Origin: Candidatus Hydrogenisulfobacillus filiaventi
GTDB taxonomy: Bacteria > Bacillota > Sulfobacillia > Sulfobacillales > R501
Reading direction: 5' to 3'
DNA: 64,000 nt
NCBI GenBank assembly: GCA_902809825.1
Contig: LR778114.1
Span: 1,798,001 to 1,862,000, forward strand
Part shown: one piece after another, positions 49,202 through 57,329 of the stretch
How the letters are laid out: each line of letters starts with the position of its first letter
How positions within the stretch are numbered: the first letter of the stretch is position 1
The notes under the pieces: model-generated
The model's input: the letters and a program-made list of their open reading frames with translations, nothing else
Databases searched by the model: none
What the model was told of the DNA's origin: nothing
Position numbers and translations under genes: made by a program

Positions 49202-50489
49202 GCCCGTCCTCCTCCTTCGGTACCACCACGGCGCGTCGACAGCCGTCCAACCATCGAATGAGGAGTCCGCCATCGGCCGACGCGGCGGTCACCCGCCTAC
49301 CGTGATCGTCGGTGACCATGGCGTATCCCCGCTCCAGCACCCGCAGGGGATCCAGAGCCTGCACCCGTTCGCGCCAGGACCGCAGATGCGCGGATCTCGC
49401 CTCCAGACCGCTGGCGACGACCCGATCCAGCCGCATCCGATGCCGATCCAACCGGCGGGCCATCTCCCCAATGGCACGATCCGCGAACCGTTGCAGCCGC
49501 GCCTTCGACAAACGGATGCGCTGGATCCTGCGATCCAGCATCTGAGCCCGGGTCGGCACCCGTCCGCGCAAGGACGCGATGCGATCCACACGACGACGCT
49601 GGGAGGCCATCACGGCCAGCCGCAGGCGGTTCCGCTGCCTGCGCAGCGCATCGTCCATCGCCAGCCAATCCGGCGTGGCCAGCTCGGCCGCCGCGCTGGG
49701 GGTGGGGGCGGCGGCGTCCGCCACCAGATCCAGGACGGCATGGTCGATGGCGTGCCCCACCATGCTGATGGTGGGGCACGGGGATGCGGCCACCTTGCGC
49801 AAGACGGCCTCGTCGTCGAATGCGGCCAGATCGGTGGGATTGCCTCCACCGCGTCCGATCAGCAGCACCGGGGGGGTCGCCGCATAGGCGGCATCCAGCG
49901 CGGCCAGCAAGGCGGGGACGGCCCGATCCCCCTGCACTGCGGCAGGGAACAGGCGCACCAGCATTCCCGGATAGCGCCGGTGCGCCACGGTACGCACATC
50001 GTGCACGGCGGCTCCGGAGTCGGACGTCACGACCCCGATCCAGGCTGGCAGTCTAGGCAGTGGCCGCTTGGCGCGGCCGATGACCCCCTCCCTGGTCAGT
50101 CGCCCGATCAGCTCGTCCCGCGCTCTGGCGGTGGTTCCCTCTCCAATCCGTCGCACCGTCGAGACGACGAACAGGATCTGGCCGTCCCGGCGCATCACCT
50201 CCGGATGCCCCAGCGCCTCCACTGCGGTGCCATCCCGCATCCAATCGCCGTCGTCCTCGCCAATCGCGCCAGCCCACTGGACGCATCGCACCCGGACGTC
50301 GGTGTTGGGATCCCGGAGACTCCAATAGCGGTGACCCCTTGTCCCGCTGGGTCTGGCGTCCACCACATCTCCCATTAGCCAGAACTCGCCCGCCCGATCC
50401 ACGCGATCCCGCAACATGCGATCAATGGCCTGCACGTACTGGGGCACCGTGAACCGACGGGCCGTCAACACCTCGTGTGCCGCCACCAT
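49176..50489 (-). CDS. xseA: exodeoxyribonuclease VII large subunit
   Basis: About 437 aa. N-terminal OB region, then WIGVVTSDSGAAVHDVRTV and LIGRGGGNPTDLAAFDDE, with HAIDH after it and a long helical C-terminal part, all typical of XseA. Together with XseB degrades single-stranded DNA. Start is the second of two close ATGs behind AGGAG. Confidence 0.9.
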   Translation of the reverse strand: MVAAHEVLTARRFTVPQYVQAIDRMLRDRVDRAGEFWLMGDVVDARPSGTRGHRYWSLRDPNTDVRVRCVQWAGAIGEDDGDWMRDGTAVEALGHPEVMRRDGQILFVVSTVRRIGEGTTARARDELIGRLTREGVIGRAKRPLPRLPAWIGVVTSDSGAAVHDVRTVAHRRYPGMLVRLFPAAVQGDRAVPALLAALDAAYAATPPVLLIGRGGGNPTDLAAFDDEAVLRKVAASPCPTISMVGHAIDHAVLDLVADAAAPTPSAAAELATPDWLAMDDALRRQRNRLRLAVMASQRRRVDRIASLRGRVPTRAQMLDRRIQRIRLSKARLQRFADRAIGEMARRLDRHRMRLDRVVASGLEARSAHLRSWRERVQALDPLRVLERGYAMVTDDHGRRVTAASADGGLLIRWLDGCRRAVVVPKEEDGHAGSGGCA

Positions 50490-50542
50490 CGTCATCTCCT
50501 GATGATCGGGCAGGTTGGTTGGGAGGGCACCTCCTCTGAAGA

Positions 50543-50743
50543 TCAGCCCCCGATGAAGCCACCACCAGCGATCGCCCTGGCGCGGTACACCTCCATGCAC
50601 TGCGACCAATCCACAGGGCGTCCGACCTGCCGCCGGATTTCCTCCAGCACGGCCGCAGGCCCGGCCGCCACCGCGGATGCGCCCACCTCCACCGGATCCG
50701 GATACCCGTCCACCAGATACGTGATCGTCCAGACAGCGTCCAC
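50543..50743 (-). CDS. hypothetical protein (66 aa)
   Basis: GTG behind AAAGGAGG. VDAVWTITYLVDGYPDPVEV then an Ala-rich helix and CMEVYRARAI. Unknown. Confidence 0.6.
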   Translation of the reverse strand: MDAVWTITYLVDGYPDPVEVGASAVAAGPAAVLEEIRRQVGRPVDWSQCMEVYRARAIAGGGFIGG

Positions 50744-50808
50744 GGCTCCGCTCCTCCTTTCGCGGCGCGGCGGCCATCGCCTGCGCAGGTACCCGATGCG
50801 GCGCGGCG

Positions 50809-51597
50809 TCATCCCCTGTCCCCGGAGCCGCTTGGGCCCACCGGATCGGGCCCATCCGATCGCCATGGACGCCTTCCGAGGTTCCCGTGAGCGGCGATGG
50901 CCCGCCATCCGCTCCATAGGTCGGTCCACATCCGCCGACAGGCGTCGGCCGCCAATCCCGTCTCCAGGGCGATGGCTGACCACGACTGGCCGACCCATCT
51001 CAGCTCCGCCACCAGGCGTTCGGACTCGGATCGCGCGCGCCAAAAGGCGAACCACGCCTCCGTGCCCAGCGTGGCTGGCTCCACACCGTCTGGGACCGGG
51101 ACGGGCTCCCACGGAGTCCAGGAGAGACCCGACGCATCCCACACGTGCCCCATCGCGTCGAGGAGCCTCCGCATCTGCCGAAGCAGCGAGGTCCGGACAC
51201 GATGAGCGAAGGCCGGGTCCTCGGCGGCCAACGGCGAATATCGAGCCTCCACACCGGAGGCGCTCCACGCCACGGAACAGCCACGTGGCCATTGCGCCCG
51301 CAGCCCGATGACCGCCAGCGTGTGCCAATGGGCCTCGCCGACCTCTGTGGCGCCGGGACGGACGGTGATATACGTGGGGGATCCTCGATGTCCAGCGCAG
51401 GACCCGTCGGTGGCGATGCCCATTCGCCACAGCCGCAGCACGATGGGCACCACGGGCGGGTCGGGTGGCTGGCCCCAGCCCGCGAACGTCATGCGGCGGA
51501 CGGCTTCCGCCGTGGAGATCTGGCCCAGTTCGGATCCACCTCTCCCTTGCGACGAAGGCGATTCGCGCGCAATCGTGGGCGGCTGTGCGGACTCCAC
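50809..51597 (-). CDS. hypothetical protein with C-terminal helix-turn-helix-like segment
   Basis: About 262 aa. FAGWGQPPDPPVVPIVLRLW and a later block QSWSAIALETGLAADACRRM that looks like a DNA-binding helix pair. Two Cys/His-containing turns in the N-terminal half. Start at a GTG (51597) with weak ribosome site; the first Met (MTFAGWG) is also possible. Not recognised. Confidence 0.5.
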   Translation of the reverse strand: MESAQPPTIARESPSSQGRGGSELGQISTAEAVRRMTFAGWGQPPDPPVVPIVLRLWRMGIATDGSCAGHRGSPTYITVRPGATEVGEAHWHTLAVIGLRAQWPRGCSVAWSASGVEARYSPLAAEDPAFAHRVRTSLLRQMRRLLDAMGHVWDASGLSWTPWEPVPVPDGVEPATLGTEAWFAFWRARSESERLVAELRWVGQSWSAIALETGLAADACRRMWTDLWSGWRAIAAHGNLGRRPWRSDGPDPVGPSGSGDRG

Positions 51598-51675
51598 CCA
51601 TTCAGCGTCTCCGCCCCCGTGCTGCCTGGCGCCGCGGCAGGACCGCCAACGATGGCGATCGGGGGTGGTTGACCG

Positions 51676-51903
51676 TTATACAGCCGACACTGGCTGACAC
51701 ACGAACCGCATGTTGCCAACGTCCAGCCCACAATATGGGCAGACGGAGCCGGCAATCTCATCCATTGGCGTGCCACAAACGTGGCTGATTTCGCAGCCCT
51801 GCACCTCACTGGGCAAAATTCCGCGCTGCTCGGCCATGCGCTGGCAACGGGACGGCGTATCCCAGTCCAATGGCAACACGCCGGATTTGTATGGGCAGGT
51901 CAT
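51676..51903 (-). CDS. small zinc-ribbon-like protein (75 aa)
   Basis: ATG behind GGAAGGAG; Cys in MTCPYKSG, EISHVCGTP and VCPYCGLD, a possible single metal site. Overlaps the PilZ gene by 4 bases. Confidence 0.6.
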   Translation of the reverse strand: MTCPYKSGVLPLDWDTPSRCQRMAEQRGILPSEVQGCEISHVCGTPMDEIAGSVCPYCGLDVGNMRFVCQPVSAV

Positions 51904-52331
51904 AGGCGAACCGTCTCCTTCCAACGATTCAGAAAGCCCATCCAGCGATCTGCCGCCGAGCCGAACAGGGGAGGATCCCACACCCCAGCCACCTCCCACC
52001 AACCGGATCCGTCCCGTGGCTCCAGGTGCCGCACCACACGAAGCATGCCCCGCACCTGCACGTCAGGCGACGAGCGGGACGAGAGAGCCAGCACCACCGT
52101 CTCCCCGGGCGACAGGGCCTGCGGGCTCAGAAACCGGCATCCGGATCGCGAACCGTCCAGCGTTAGTGACTGGAACTGCCGACCTCCATGGACTTGCACC
52201 ACCAGCACCGGAACCCGTAGCGGCACACGGGGCTCGCGTCGACGCTCCCTGCCGTCCCATGATGGTGAGGGATTATCAAACGGCATGGCGGAGCGACGAC
52301 TGCTCGTCCTCCGCCCCCAGGGCCATCGCAT
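51900..52331 (-). CDS. PilZ-domain c-di-GMP receptor
   Basis: 143 aa from ATG 8 bases after GGGAG. RERRREPRVPLRV supplies the RxxxR motif and TLDGSRSGCRF the D/NxSxxG motif of PilZ, followed by VVRHLEPRDGSGWWEVAGVW, the usual last strand. Expected to bind c-di-GMP. Lies between a wall-binding surface protein and a zinc-ribbon gene in the operon that ends with EAL and parMR. Confidence 0.85.
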   Translation of the reverse strand: MRWPWGRRTSSRRSAMPFDNPSPSWDGRERRREPRVPLRVPVLVVQVHGGRQFQSLTLDGSRSGCRFLSPQALSPGETVVLALSSRSSPDVQVRGMLRVVRHLEPRDGSGWWEVAGVWDPPLFGSAADRWMGFLNRWKETVRL

Positions 52332-52346
52332 GCGGTCATCTCCCAT

Positions 52347-54104
52347 TCATGGTTCTGGTGGCGCCCCCATCCATCCGGCCACCACCGCACCCATCCCGAC
52401 GGGCACCGCGGCTGGCCCGCCAACGGTGGTGATCGGCACCCCGTCTGGCAGGCCGCTCAACCAGGATCGGGTCGACCGCGGCACCATCCCGCCGTCCACC
52501 AGCGTCACGGCGTTCTGATCCTCCGCCGCGACGGGGGCAGCAGCCAGGGCGTCCACCCAATGCCCATCGGATCCGTTCGCCACCCAGACTCCCTTCGGGA
52601 TGGAGTCCAATGCGGAGGCCACAGCGGCTGTCGTAGAGAACCGCGTGGTCCCGGCGAGGCGCCGCACGGAAGCGGACGGAGGCAGCCCAACGATCCGGCC
52701 GGAGGCCACCGATCCCACCAGCACCACTTGGGACGCGGCGGACACGATGGCCTCGTCGGAGGCGGGCACCGCCCAGCCCGTGCCGTCCGCCGCGCTCGTC
52801 ACGGGGATGAGCGGCGCACCCAGTGCGCTGGCGGCCACGGCGGCCGGCACCAGATCCACCTGGTGGCCCGGAACGTTGGCCGCCAGCACCACCACGCCAT
52901 GGGAGGATCGCGATCCCAGGAACCCCGCCACAGCCGCGGAGATGGACGATCCGCCCAACCCCGTTACCTGGACGCCAAGCGCCACCAGCCCGGATCTCAG
53001 CGACTCCGTGTTCGCCGACCCCACGAGCACGGCATTCGATGGATGCAGCGCCCGCACTGCGGCCGTTGTGGAGGGACCCAGCTGCTGGGCGGAAGACGCC
53101 TCCAGCAGGGGAGCCCGCATCTCCGCAGCCAGCGGAGCGGCATACGCCGCATCAGGAAGAGCCTGCCGCCCGTCCACGATGACCACTGTCCGGGATCCGT
53201 GCGGAAACGCGGACATGGCGATGGCCGCCGCAGTGGCGGATCTGGTGGTGCCAGCGATGCGGGAGACGCCAGGAGGTCGCCAAGCAGTGCCTGGAGTGGT
53301 CGGAGGCAGCGGCGTCCCGCTCTCCTCCACCACGCCTGTGGCGGCACCCATCAGGGCGGTCCACGACCCCCATCCCTGACTCCAGGGTTGGCCATTGGAC
53401 CAGGGGGCCTGCGCAGTCCCCATCACGGGATCCCAAAGGCCGGGCTGCCATCCATACTCGTTCAGAAATGGGTGCCATTCGAGCAGGATGTTGTTCCGGT
53501 GCCCCCAGCAACCGGGCGCCGTCGGCCCGGTGCAATCCACGTTCGACGTGGATTGCTGGGATCCGGACCATCCATCCTCATACATCCAGATGTAGTCCGC
53601 CACCAGGGCGGTGGGGGAGGCGGCCCAGATGGAGGCCCATCCCACCATGTCGGGATTCCGCGATCCAGGAGCTGGCGTCGGATCCGCGTGCTGCTCGGCC
53701 CCCGACGCTGCCCACTGGTTGACGTTGGGATCCAGGATCAGCGGATGCAGCCCCCTGGCGACCCGCTCCGCGTTCACGAGCGTCGCCACCTGGGCCGCTG
53801 GCGTCATCCGGGTCCAGCTCGACGGCAATGCAATGGGGGGCAGGCCCTCCTTGGCGCGGGCGGACGCCAGGGCGGCCAGGGTCTCGGATCGGCAACGGTT
53901 CGAGTGCCATCCGAGAGCTAGACAGGCGTTCCAGAAATCCGGATCCGGCTGGATGTTGGCCGTCGGATCCGGAGGATGCGGCACAGGCGGCCCCGTGGCC
54001 GCCTTGCTGATGGCGAGCGCGCCAGGAGACGGAGCGATCGCTCCGCCCATCGACAGGACGACTCCAGCTAGCGCCGCCCATCGCCAGCGAGAACCTCGTC
54101 GCAA
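52347..54104 (-). CDS. CAP-domain surface protein with CWB2 repeats
   Basis: 585 aa, TTG start behind GGGAGGTGG. Signal peptide (ALAGVVLSMGGAIAPSPGALA). A CAP/SCP-like domain at about residues 100-260 (LVNAERVARGLHPL, GAEQHADP, CWGHRNNIL). Then three CWB2 repeats, for example VVIVDGRQALPDAAYAAPLA, VLLAANVPGHQVDLVPAAV and VWVANGSDGHWVDALAAAPV. Wall-anchored exported protein; first gene of the parMR operon. Confidence 0.85.
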   Translation of the reverse strand: MRRGSRWRWAALAGVVLSMGGAIAPSPGALAISKAATGPPVPHPPDPTANIQPDPDFWNACLALGWHSNRCRSETLAALASARAKEGLPPIALPSSWTRMTPAAQVATLVNAERVARGLHPLILDPNVNQWAASGAEQHADPTPAPGSRNPDMVGWASIWAASPTALVADYIWMYEDGWSGSQQSTSNVDCTGPTAPGCWGHRNNILLEWHPFLNEYGWQPGLWDPVMGTAQAPWSNGQPWSQGWGSWTALMGAATGVVEESGTPLPPTTPGTAWRPPGVSRIAGTTRSATAAAIAMSAFPHGSRTVVIVDGRQALPDAAYAAPLAAEMRAPLLEASSAQQLGPSTTAAVRALHPSNAVLVGSANTESLRSGLVALGVQVTGLGGSSISAAVAGFLGSRSSHGVVVLAANVPGHQVDLVPAAVAASALGAPLIPVTSAADGTGWAVPASDEAIVSAASQVVLVGSVASGRIVGLPPSASVRRLAGTTRFSTTAAVASALDSIPKGVWVANGSDGHWVDALAAAPVAAEDQNAVTLVDGGMVPRSTRSWLSGLPDGVPITTVGGPAAVPVGMGAVVAGWMGAPPEP

Positions 54105-54124
54105 GGATCCACCTCCCGATGATC

Positions 54125-54154
54125 GGCTCCCCCAGACCTGGGTCTGGGGGAGCC
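54125..54154 (-). terminator. strong hairpin before the CAP gene
   Basis: GGCTCCCCCAGAC / GTCTGGGGGAGCC with a very short loop. No U-run, placed between the 54177 gene and the ribosome site of the surface gene. Confidence 0.5.
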
Positions 54155-54176
54155 GAAGGATGACGACCTCCGACGG

Positions 54177-54392
54177 CTACGCCTCCTCCGGCGGGCCGTC
54201 CCGCCGCAACACGTCGATCGCGGTGGCGCGCATGGTGGCGACGCACCAGCCCAAGGCGTCCTCCATGGACGACACGTCGTCCGGTACGCGCCGCCAAACG
54301 GAGCCCCCCTGCCGCTTGACCCATCCGCGGCGGGTGCGCTCGTCCCACCACAGCTCCACCACCCCGGATGGGAACCGCACCACGGATCCCAC
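54177..54392 (-). CDS. hypothetical protein (71 aa)
   Basis: GTG 8 bases after GGAGG. VVRFPSGVVELWWDERTRRG and a Trp-rich, helical C-terminus (DALGWCVATMRATAIDVL). Unknown. Confidence 0.55.
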   Translation of the reverse strand: MGSVVRFPSGVVELWWDERTRRGWVKRQGGSVWRRVPDDVSSMEDALGWCVATMRATAIDVLRRDGPPEEA

Positions 54393-54415
54393 GCCGCATC
54401 CCTCCCACACGCAAA

Positions 54416-54440
54416 GGGCCTTCCGCGCTAGCGGAAGGCC
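54416..54440 (-). terminator. hairpin terminator
   Basis: GGCCTTCCGC / GCGGAAGGCC followed by CTTTGC on the minus strand. Confidence 0.6.
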
Positions 54441-54587
54441 ATCGGAAGCTTCAGGACGTGGTGCGCCGTCGTTAGCCGGGTGGAGCGAACGCGATGGGCC
54501 GCGTTCGACAGCTTGTCTGCGCGCGGGCAGCCCGAAAGTCTCCAAAAGACCCGCCCCGGCATGAGCCATGGGGTGCCTGCCTCCCTC

Positions 54588-54923
54588 TCACGGATCGCCC
54601 GCGCCCGGCTGATGTCGCGACGCCCAGTACGCGACCCGCACCGATTCCGGCACCACATGATCCGGCAGCACGGCCTCCTCGAACCACGGGCATCGCCTCC
54701 CCCGCACCACCAGGCAGGCCCCACCGGTCTCCTCCGGCTCCTCTTTGCACCGCACCCCCGCCACCTCCGACCCATGCGCGTTGGCGCAGAACTCCAGCAC
54801 CGCCTTGGGCACGGGATCGGTTGGCCGCGCTTTCCTCGGCCCGGCTTTTCTGCGTTTGGGAGACGTCCGCTCGGACGATGGACGTTTGGTGGTCGACTTG
54901 GCCGCGGTTCCTCGTCTCGGCAT
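54588..54923 (-). CDS. Lys/Arg-rich protein with Cys cluster (111 aa)
   Basis: ATG after GAGGAGGCGTGAGG. Very basic N-terminus (TKRPSSERTSPKRRKAGPRK), then four Cys (EFCANAHG, VRCKEEPE, GACLVV, RRCPWFEE). Possibly nucleic-acid-binding with a zinc site. The 54480-54587 stretch between this gene and the hairpin carries no ORF I can support. Confidence 0.55.
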   Translation of the reverse strand: MPRRGTAAKSTTKRPSSERTSPKRRKAGPRKARPTDPVPKAVLEFCANAHGSEVAGVRCKEEPEETGGACLVVRGRRCPWFEEAVLPDHVVPESVRVAYWASRHQPGAGDP

Positions 54924-54925
54924 CC

Positions 54926-55141
54926 TCACGCCTCCTCGATGTCCGGCCACAACGGGACGCCCAGTTGCCGCAGCAGGATGGGTCGCACCCCTGGCTCGAA
55001 GCTGGAGTCGCAGGTCGCGCACCAGACGTAGGCCCTGGGATATCGGCGCAGGATCGGATCGGGGTCCGCCAAGGCCGGGCTGTCCCGCACCTCCAGCGCG
55101 TGGGCCTCTCCGCAGACCGGGCAGACCAGCCGCAATGGCAT
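54926..55141 (-). CDS. small zinc-ribbon protein (71 aa)
   Basis: CPVCGEAH and later CATCDSSF: two CxxC pairs, one metal site. Start MPLRLVCPVC; a GTG three codons earlier is also possible. Ends 3 bases before the next gene. Confidence 0.65.
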   Translation of the reverse strand: MPLRLVCPVCGEAHALEVRDSPALADPDPILRRYPRAYVWCATCDSSFEPGVRPILLRQLGVPLWPDIEEA

Positions 55142-55167
55142 GGAGAACACGGTGCCACCACTCCCCC

Positions 55168-55212
55168 CAAAACCACGACGGGTCGGGACGACCACAGCTG
55201 CCCCGACCCGTC
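55168..55212 (-). terminator. terminator after the original end of the methylase
   Basis: GACGGGTCGGGGC / GTCCCGACCCGTC followed by GTGGTTTTGG on the minus strand. It lies just after the restored stop codon of the adenine methylase (55240-55242). Confidence 0.7.
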
Positions 55213-55239
55213 TTGCTAACCCTGACCGGTTGCCCGGAT

Positions 55240-55292
55240 TCAGCCCCACAGGGTCTGCTGCCGGGGCTCGTAACTGCTAAATAAAACTTCGA
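55240..55292 (-). pseudogene. C-terminal codons of the methylase cut off by IS-D
   Basis: Reads TCGAAGTTTTATTTAGC onward to TGA; joined to 57400 it gives the tail RCVEVLFSSYEPRQQTLWG of the methylase. Confidence 0.7.
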
Positions 55293-55298
55293 CACATC

Positions 55299-55327
55299 TT
55301 GATATTCTTACTCACATTGTGTAGAAT
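55299..55327 (+). promoter_or_regulatory. promoter of IS-D tnpA
   Basis: TTGATA (55299-55304), 17-base spacer, TAGAAT (55322-55327). The first ATG of tnpA (55334) falls at the expected transcription start, so the mRNA may be leaderless. Confidence 0.6.
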
Positions 55328-55333
55328 TTGGAC

Positions 55334-55975
55334 ATGAAGGTTTCGATCGGAAAAGCAGCCAAAGAACTGGGAGTGTCGCCGGAGACGTTGCGCCGCTGGG
55401 AAGCGGAAGGGAAGATCCGGGTGGAGCGGACACCGGGCGGGCACCGCCGGTACGATCTGGCCAGCCTTCGCGGATGGACCCGCAAGGAACCGGAACCGAA
55501 AGAGCGGATCACTCTTGCCTATGCCCGGGTATCCACCCACGACCAGAAAGCGGATCTGGAGAGGCAGGTGGAGCTGCTGGAGACCTTTTGCGCCACGAAC
55601 GGGTGGCGGTACGAAGTGATCCGCGATCTGGGTTCCGGGCTGAACTACCACAAACGGGGTCTCCGGGAACTCCTTCGCCGGATCTGTTCCGGCCAGGTCA
55701 GTCGGCTGGTGGTCACCCACAAGGATCGCCTGCTTCGGTTCGGGTCGGAGTTGGTCTTCTCCTTGTGCGAGCATTTCGGGACGGAGGTGGTCATCATCAA
55801 CGCCCCGGAAGAGGCGTCGTTCGAGGAAGAGCTGGTGCAGGACGTGCTGGAGATCATCACAGTGTTTTCGGCCCGGCTGTACGGGAGCCGGAGCCGGAAG
55901 AACCGGGACATCATGAAACGACTGCAGGAGGCGGCCGATGCACTCCGCCCTGAAAATGCGCTTGGAAGTGGATGA
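55334..55975 (+). CDS. tnpA: IS607-type serine recombinase TnpA of IS-D
   Basis: 213 aa. HTH (IGKAAKELGVSPETLRRWEAEG), serine-recombinase YARVSTHDQK, then LVVTHKDRLLRFG and GTEVVIINAP. Overlaps tnpB. Confidence 0.9.
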   Translation: MKVSIGKAAKELGVSPETLRRWEAEGKIRVERTPGGHRRYDLASLRGWTRKEPEPKERITLAYARVSTHDQKADLERQVELLETFCATNGWRYEVIRDLGSGLNYHKRGLRELLRRICSGQVSRLVVTHKDRLLRFGSELVFSLCEHFGTEVVIINAPEEASFEEELVQDVLEIITVFSARLYGSRSRKNRDIMKRLQEAADALRPENALGSG

Positions 55976-57329
55976 ACACACTGCGGCGGTGCTGGACGGC
56001 CAGTCGCGGATCGCCAACTGGCTGTACAACCGCCTGCTGGAGGAAGCGAACGAACTGCGCCGGCGGTTCCGGGAAACCCAGGACCCGGAAGCGGCCAAGG
56101 TGCTGTACACGGAGCGGGGCTTGCGGAACCGGATTCCGGCACTCAAACAGGAGCACCCGTTCCTGCGGACGGTGCATTCGTCGGTGCTGAAAAACGCGGC
56201 CCTGCGGCTCAGCAGTGCGATCCGGAAATACCAGAAGGGCCGCCGCGGCGAGCGGGCGAAGCGGGTGGGCTGGCCGACGTTTCGGTCGTGGAAGCGGAAG
56301 TGGTTCTCGTTGCACTACGACGAGCCGTGGAAGGGATTCCGGTTGGACGGCCGGACTTTGCGGTTATCCCTGGGGAAAGTCCTGGACGAAAAGACGGGCA
56401 AGGAGAAGCAGGCCCAGGTGACGGCCCATCTGGCGGAACCCTTGCCCGATTGGTTCAAACCGGGGATGGTTCGTCAGCTTCGGATCGTCAAAGAGGGAAG
56501 AGTATTCTACGCGGTGTTCACGGTGGAGAGGCCTGTACCGGCCCGGCGGCTGGCGGGGCGGGTCATTGCCATTGACCCGAACCACAAGAACCTGGGCTAC
56601 GGAGTGGGAACCGACGGGGTGGCGACGGAAATCCTCAACCCCTGGTTTCTCAAGATGCTGGACCGGCGGATCGACGAAGTGCGGTGGTTGCGGGACCGGT
56701 GCAAGCGGAGGTCCGTTCGGGTGGTGAGGGAAGACGGGTCGGAGGCGTGGCTGCCGTCCCGGCGATGGCGGAAGCTGAATGCGCGGTTGGAGGACCTGTG
56801 GCGGGTGCGCCGAGAACAGACAAAGGTGTACCTGCGCACGGTGGCCAATCGGCTGTACCGGGAGTACGACGGGGTGTTCGTGGGGGATTACACGCCGCGC
56901 GGCGGGGGAATCAGCCGGGGGATGCGCCGGGCGATGAACAACCAGTCGCTCCTTGGGCGGTGCAAGGAAACCCTGGCGTGGGTGGCGACCCGGTCGGGCA
57001 AGGTGTACGGCGAGTGGAACGAAGCCGGGTCCACCCGGACCTGCCATGCCTGCCACTACGCGGTGCCGGGCGGGATTCCACCGGAGGTTCGGGAGTGGGC
57101 CTGTCCGGAGTGCGGGACGCACCACATCCGGGACGAGAACGCGGCGATCAACGGACTGGCACGAGTGCTGAAAAACGTGGAGGTGCCTGGCTCGGGCCGT
57201 CTGGGAGACAAAATAGTCGTTACGACCAGGCGGGCTTGGCGGTTCGACGGTCTAGGGATCCAAGAGATTCCGGGGATCGTCGGCGGGCGGGTGGGGGATC
57301 ACGCCGCCGGCTGCCAAGAAATCAAATGA
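55938..57329 (+). CDS. tnpB: TnpB of IS-D
   Basis: 463 aa. RuvC I IAIDPNHKNLGYGV, RuvC II position VFVGDYTPRGG (Gly-Asp instead of Glu), zinc ribbon CHACHYAVPGG and CPECGTHHIRD, then RDENAAINGLAR (last Asp). Intact. Confidence 0.9.
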   Translation: MHSALKMRLEVDEHTAAVLDGQSRIANWLYNRLLEEANELRRRFRETQDPEAAKVLYTERGLRNRIPALKQEHPFLRTVHSSVLKNAALRLSSAIRKYQKGRRGERAKRVGWPTFRSWKRKWFSLHYDEPWKGFRLDGRTLRLSLGKVLDEKTGKEKQAQVTAHLAEPLPDWFKPGMVRQLRIVKEGRVFYAVFTVERPVPARRLAGRVIAIDPNHKNLGYGVGTDGVATEILNPWFLKMLDRRIDEVRWLRDRCKRRSVRVVREDGSEAWLPSRRWRKLNARLEDLWRVRREQTKVYLRTVANRLYREYDGVFVGDYTPRGGGISRGMRRAMNNQSLLGRCKETLAWVATRSGKVYGEWNEAGSTRTCHACHYAVPGGIPPEVREWACPECGTHHIRDENAAINGLARVLKNVEVPGSGRLGDKIVVTTRRAWRFDGLGIQEIPGIVGGRVGDHAAGCQEIK

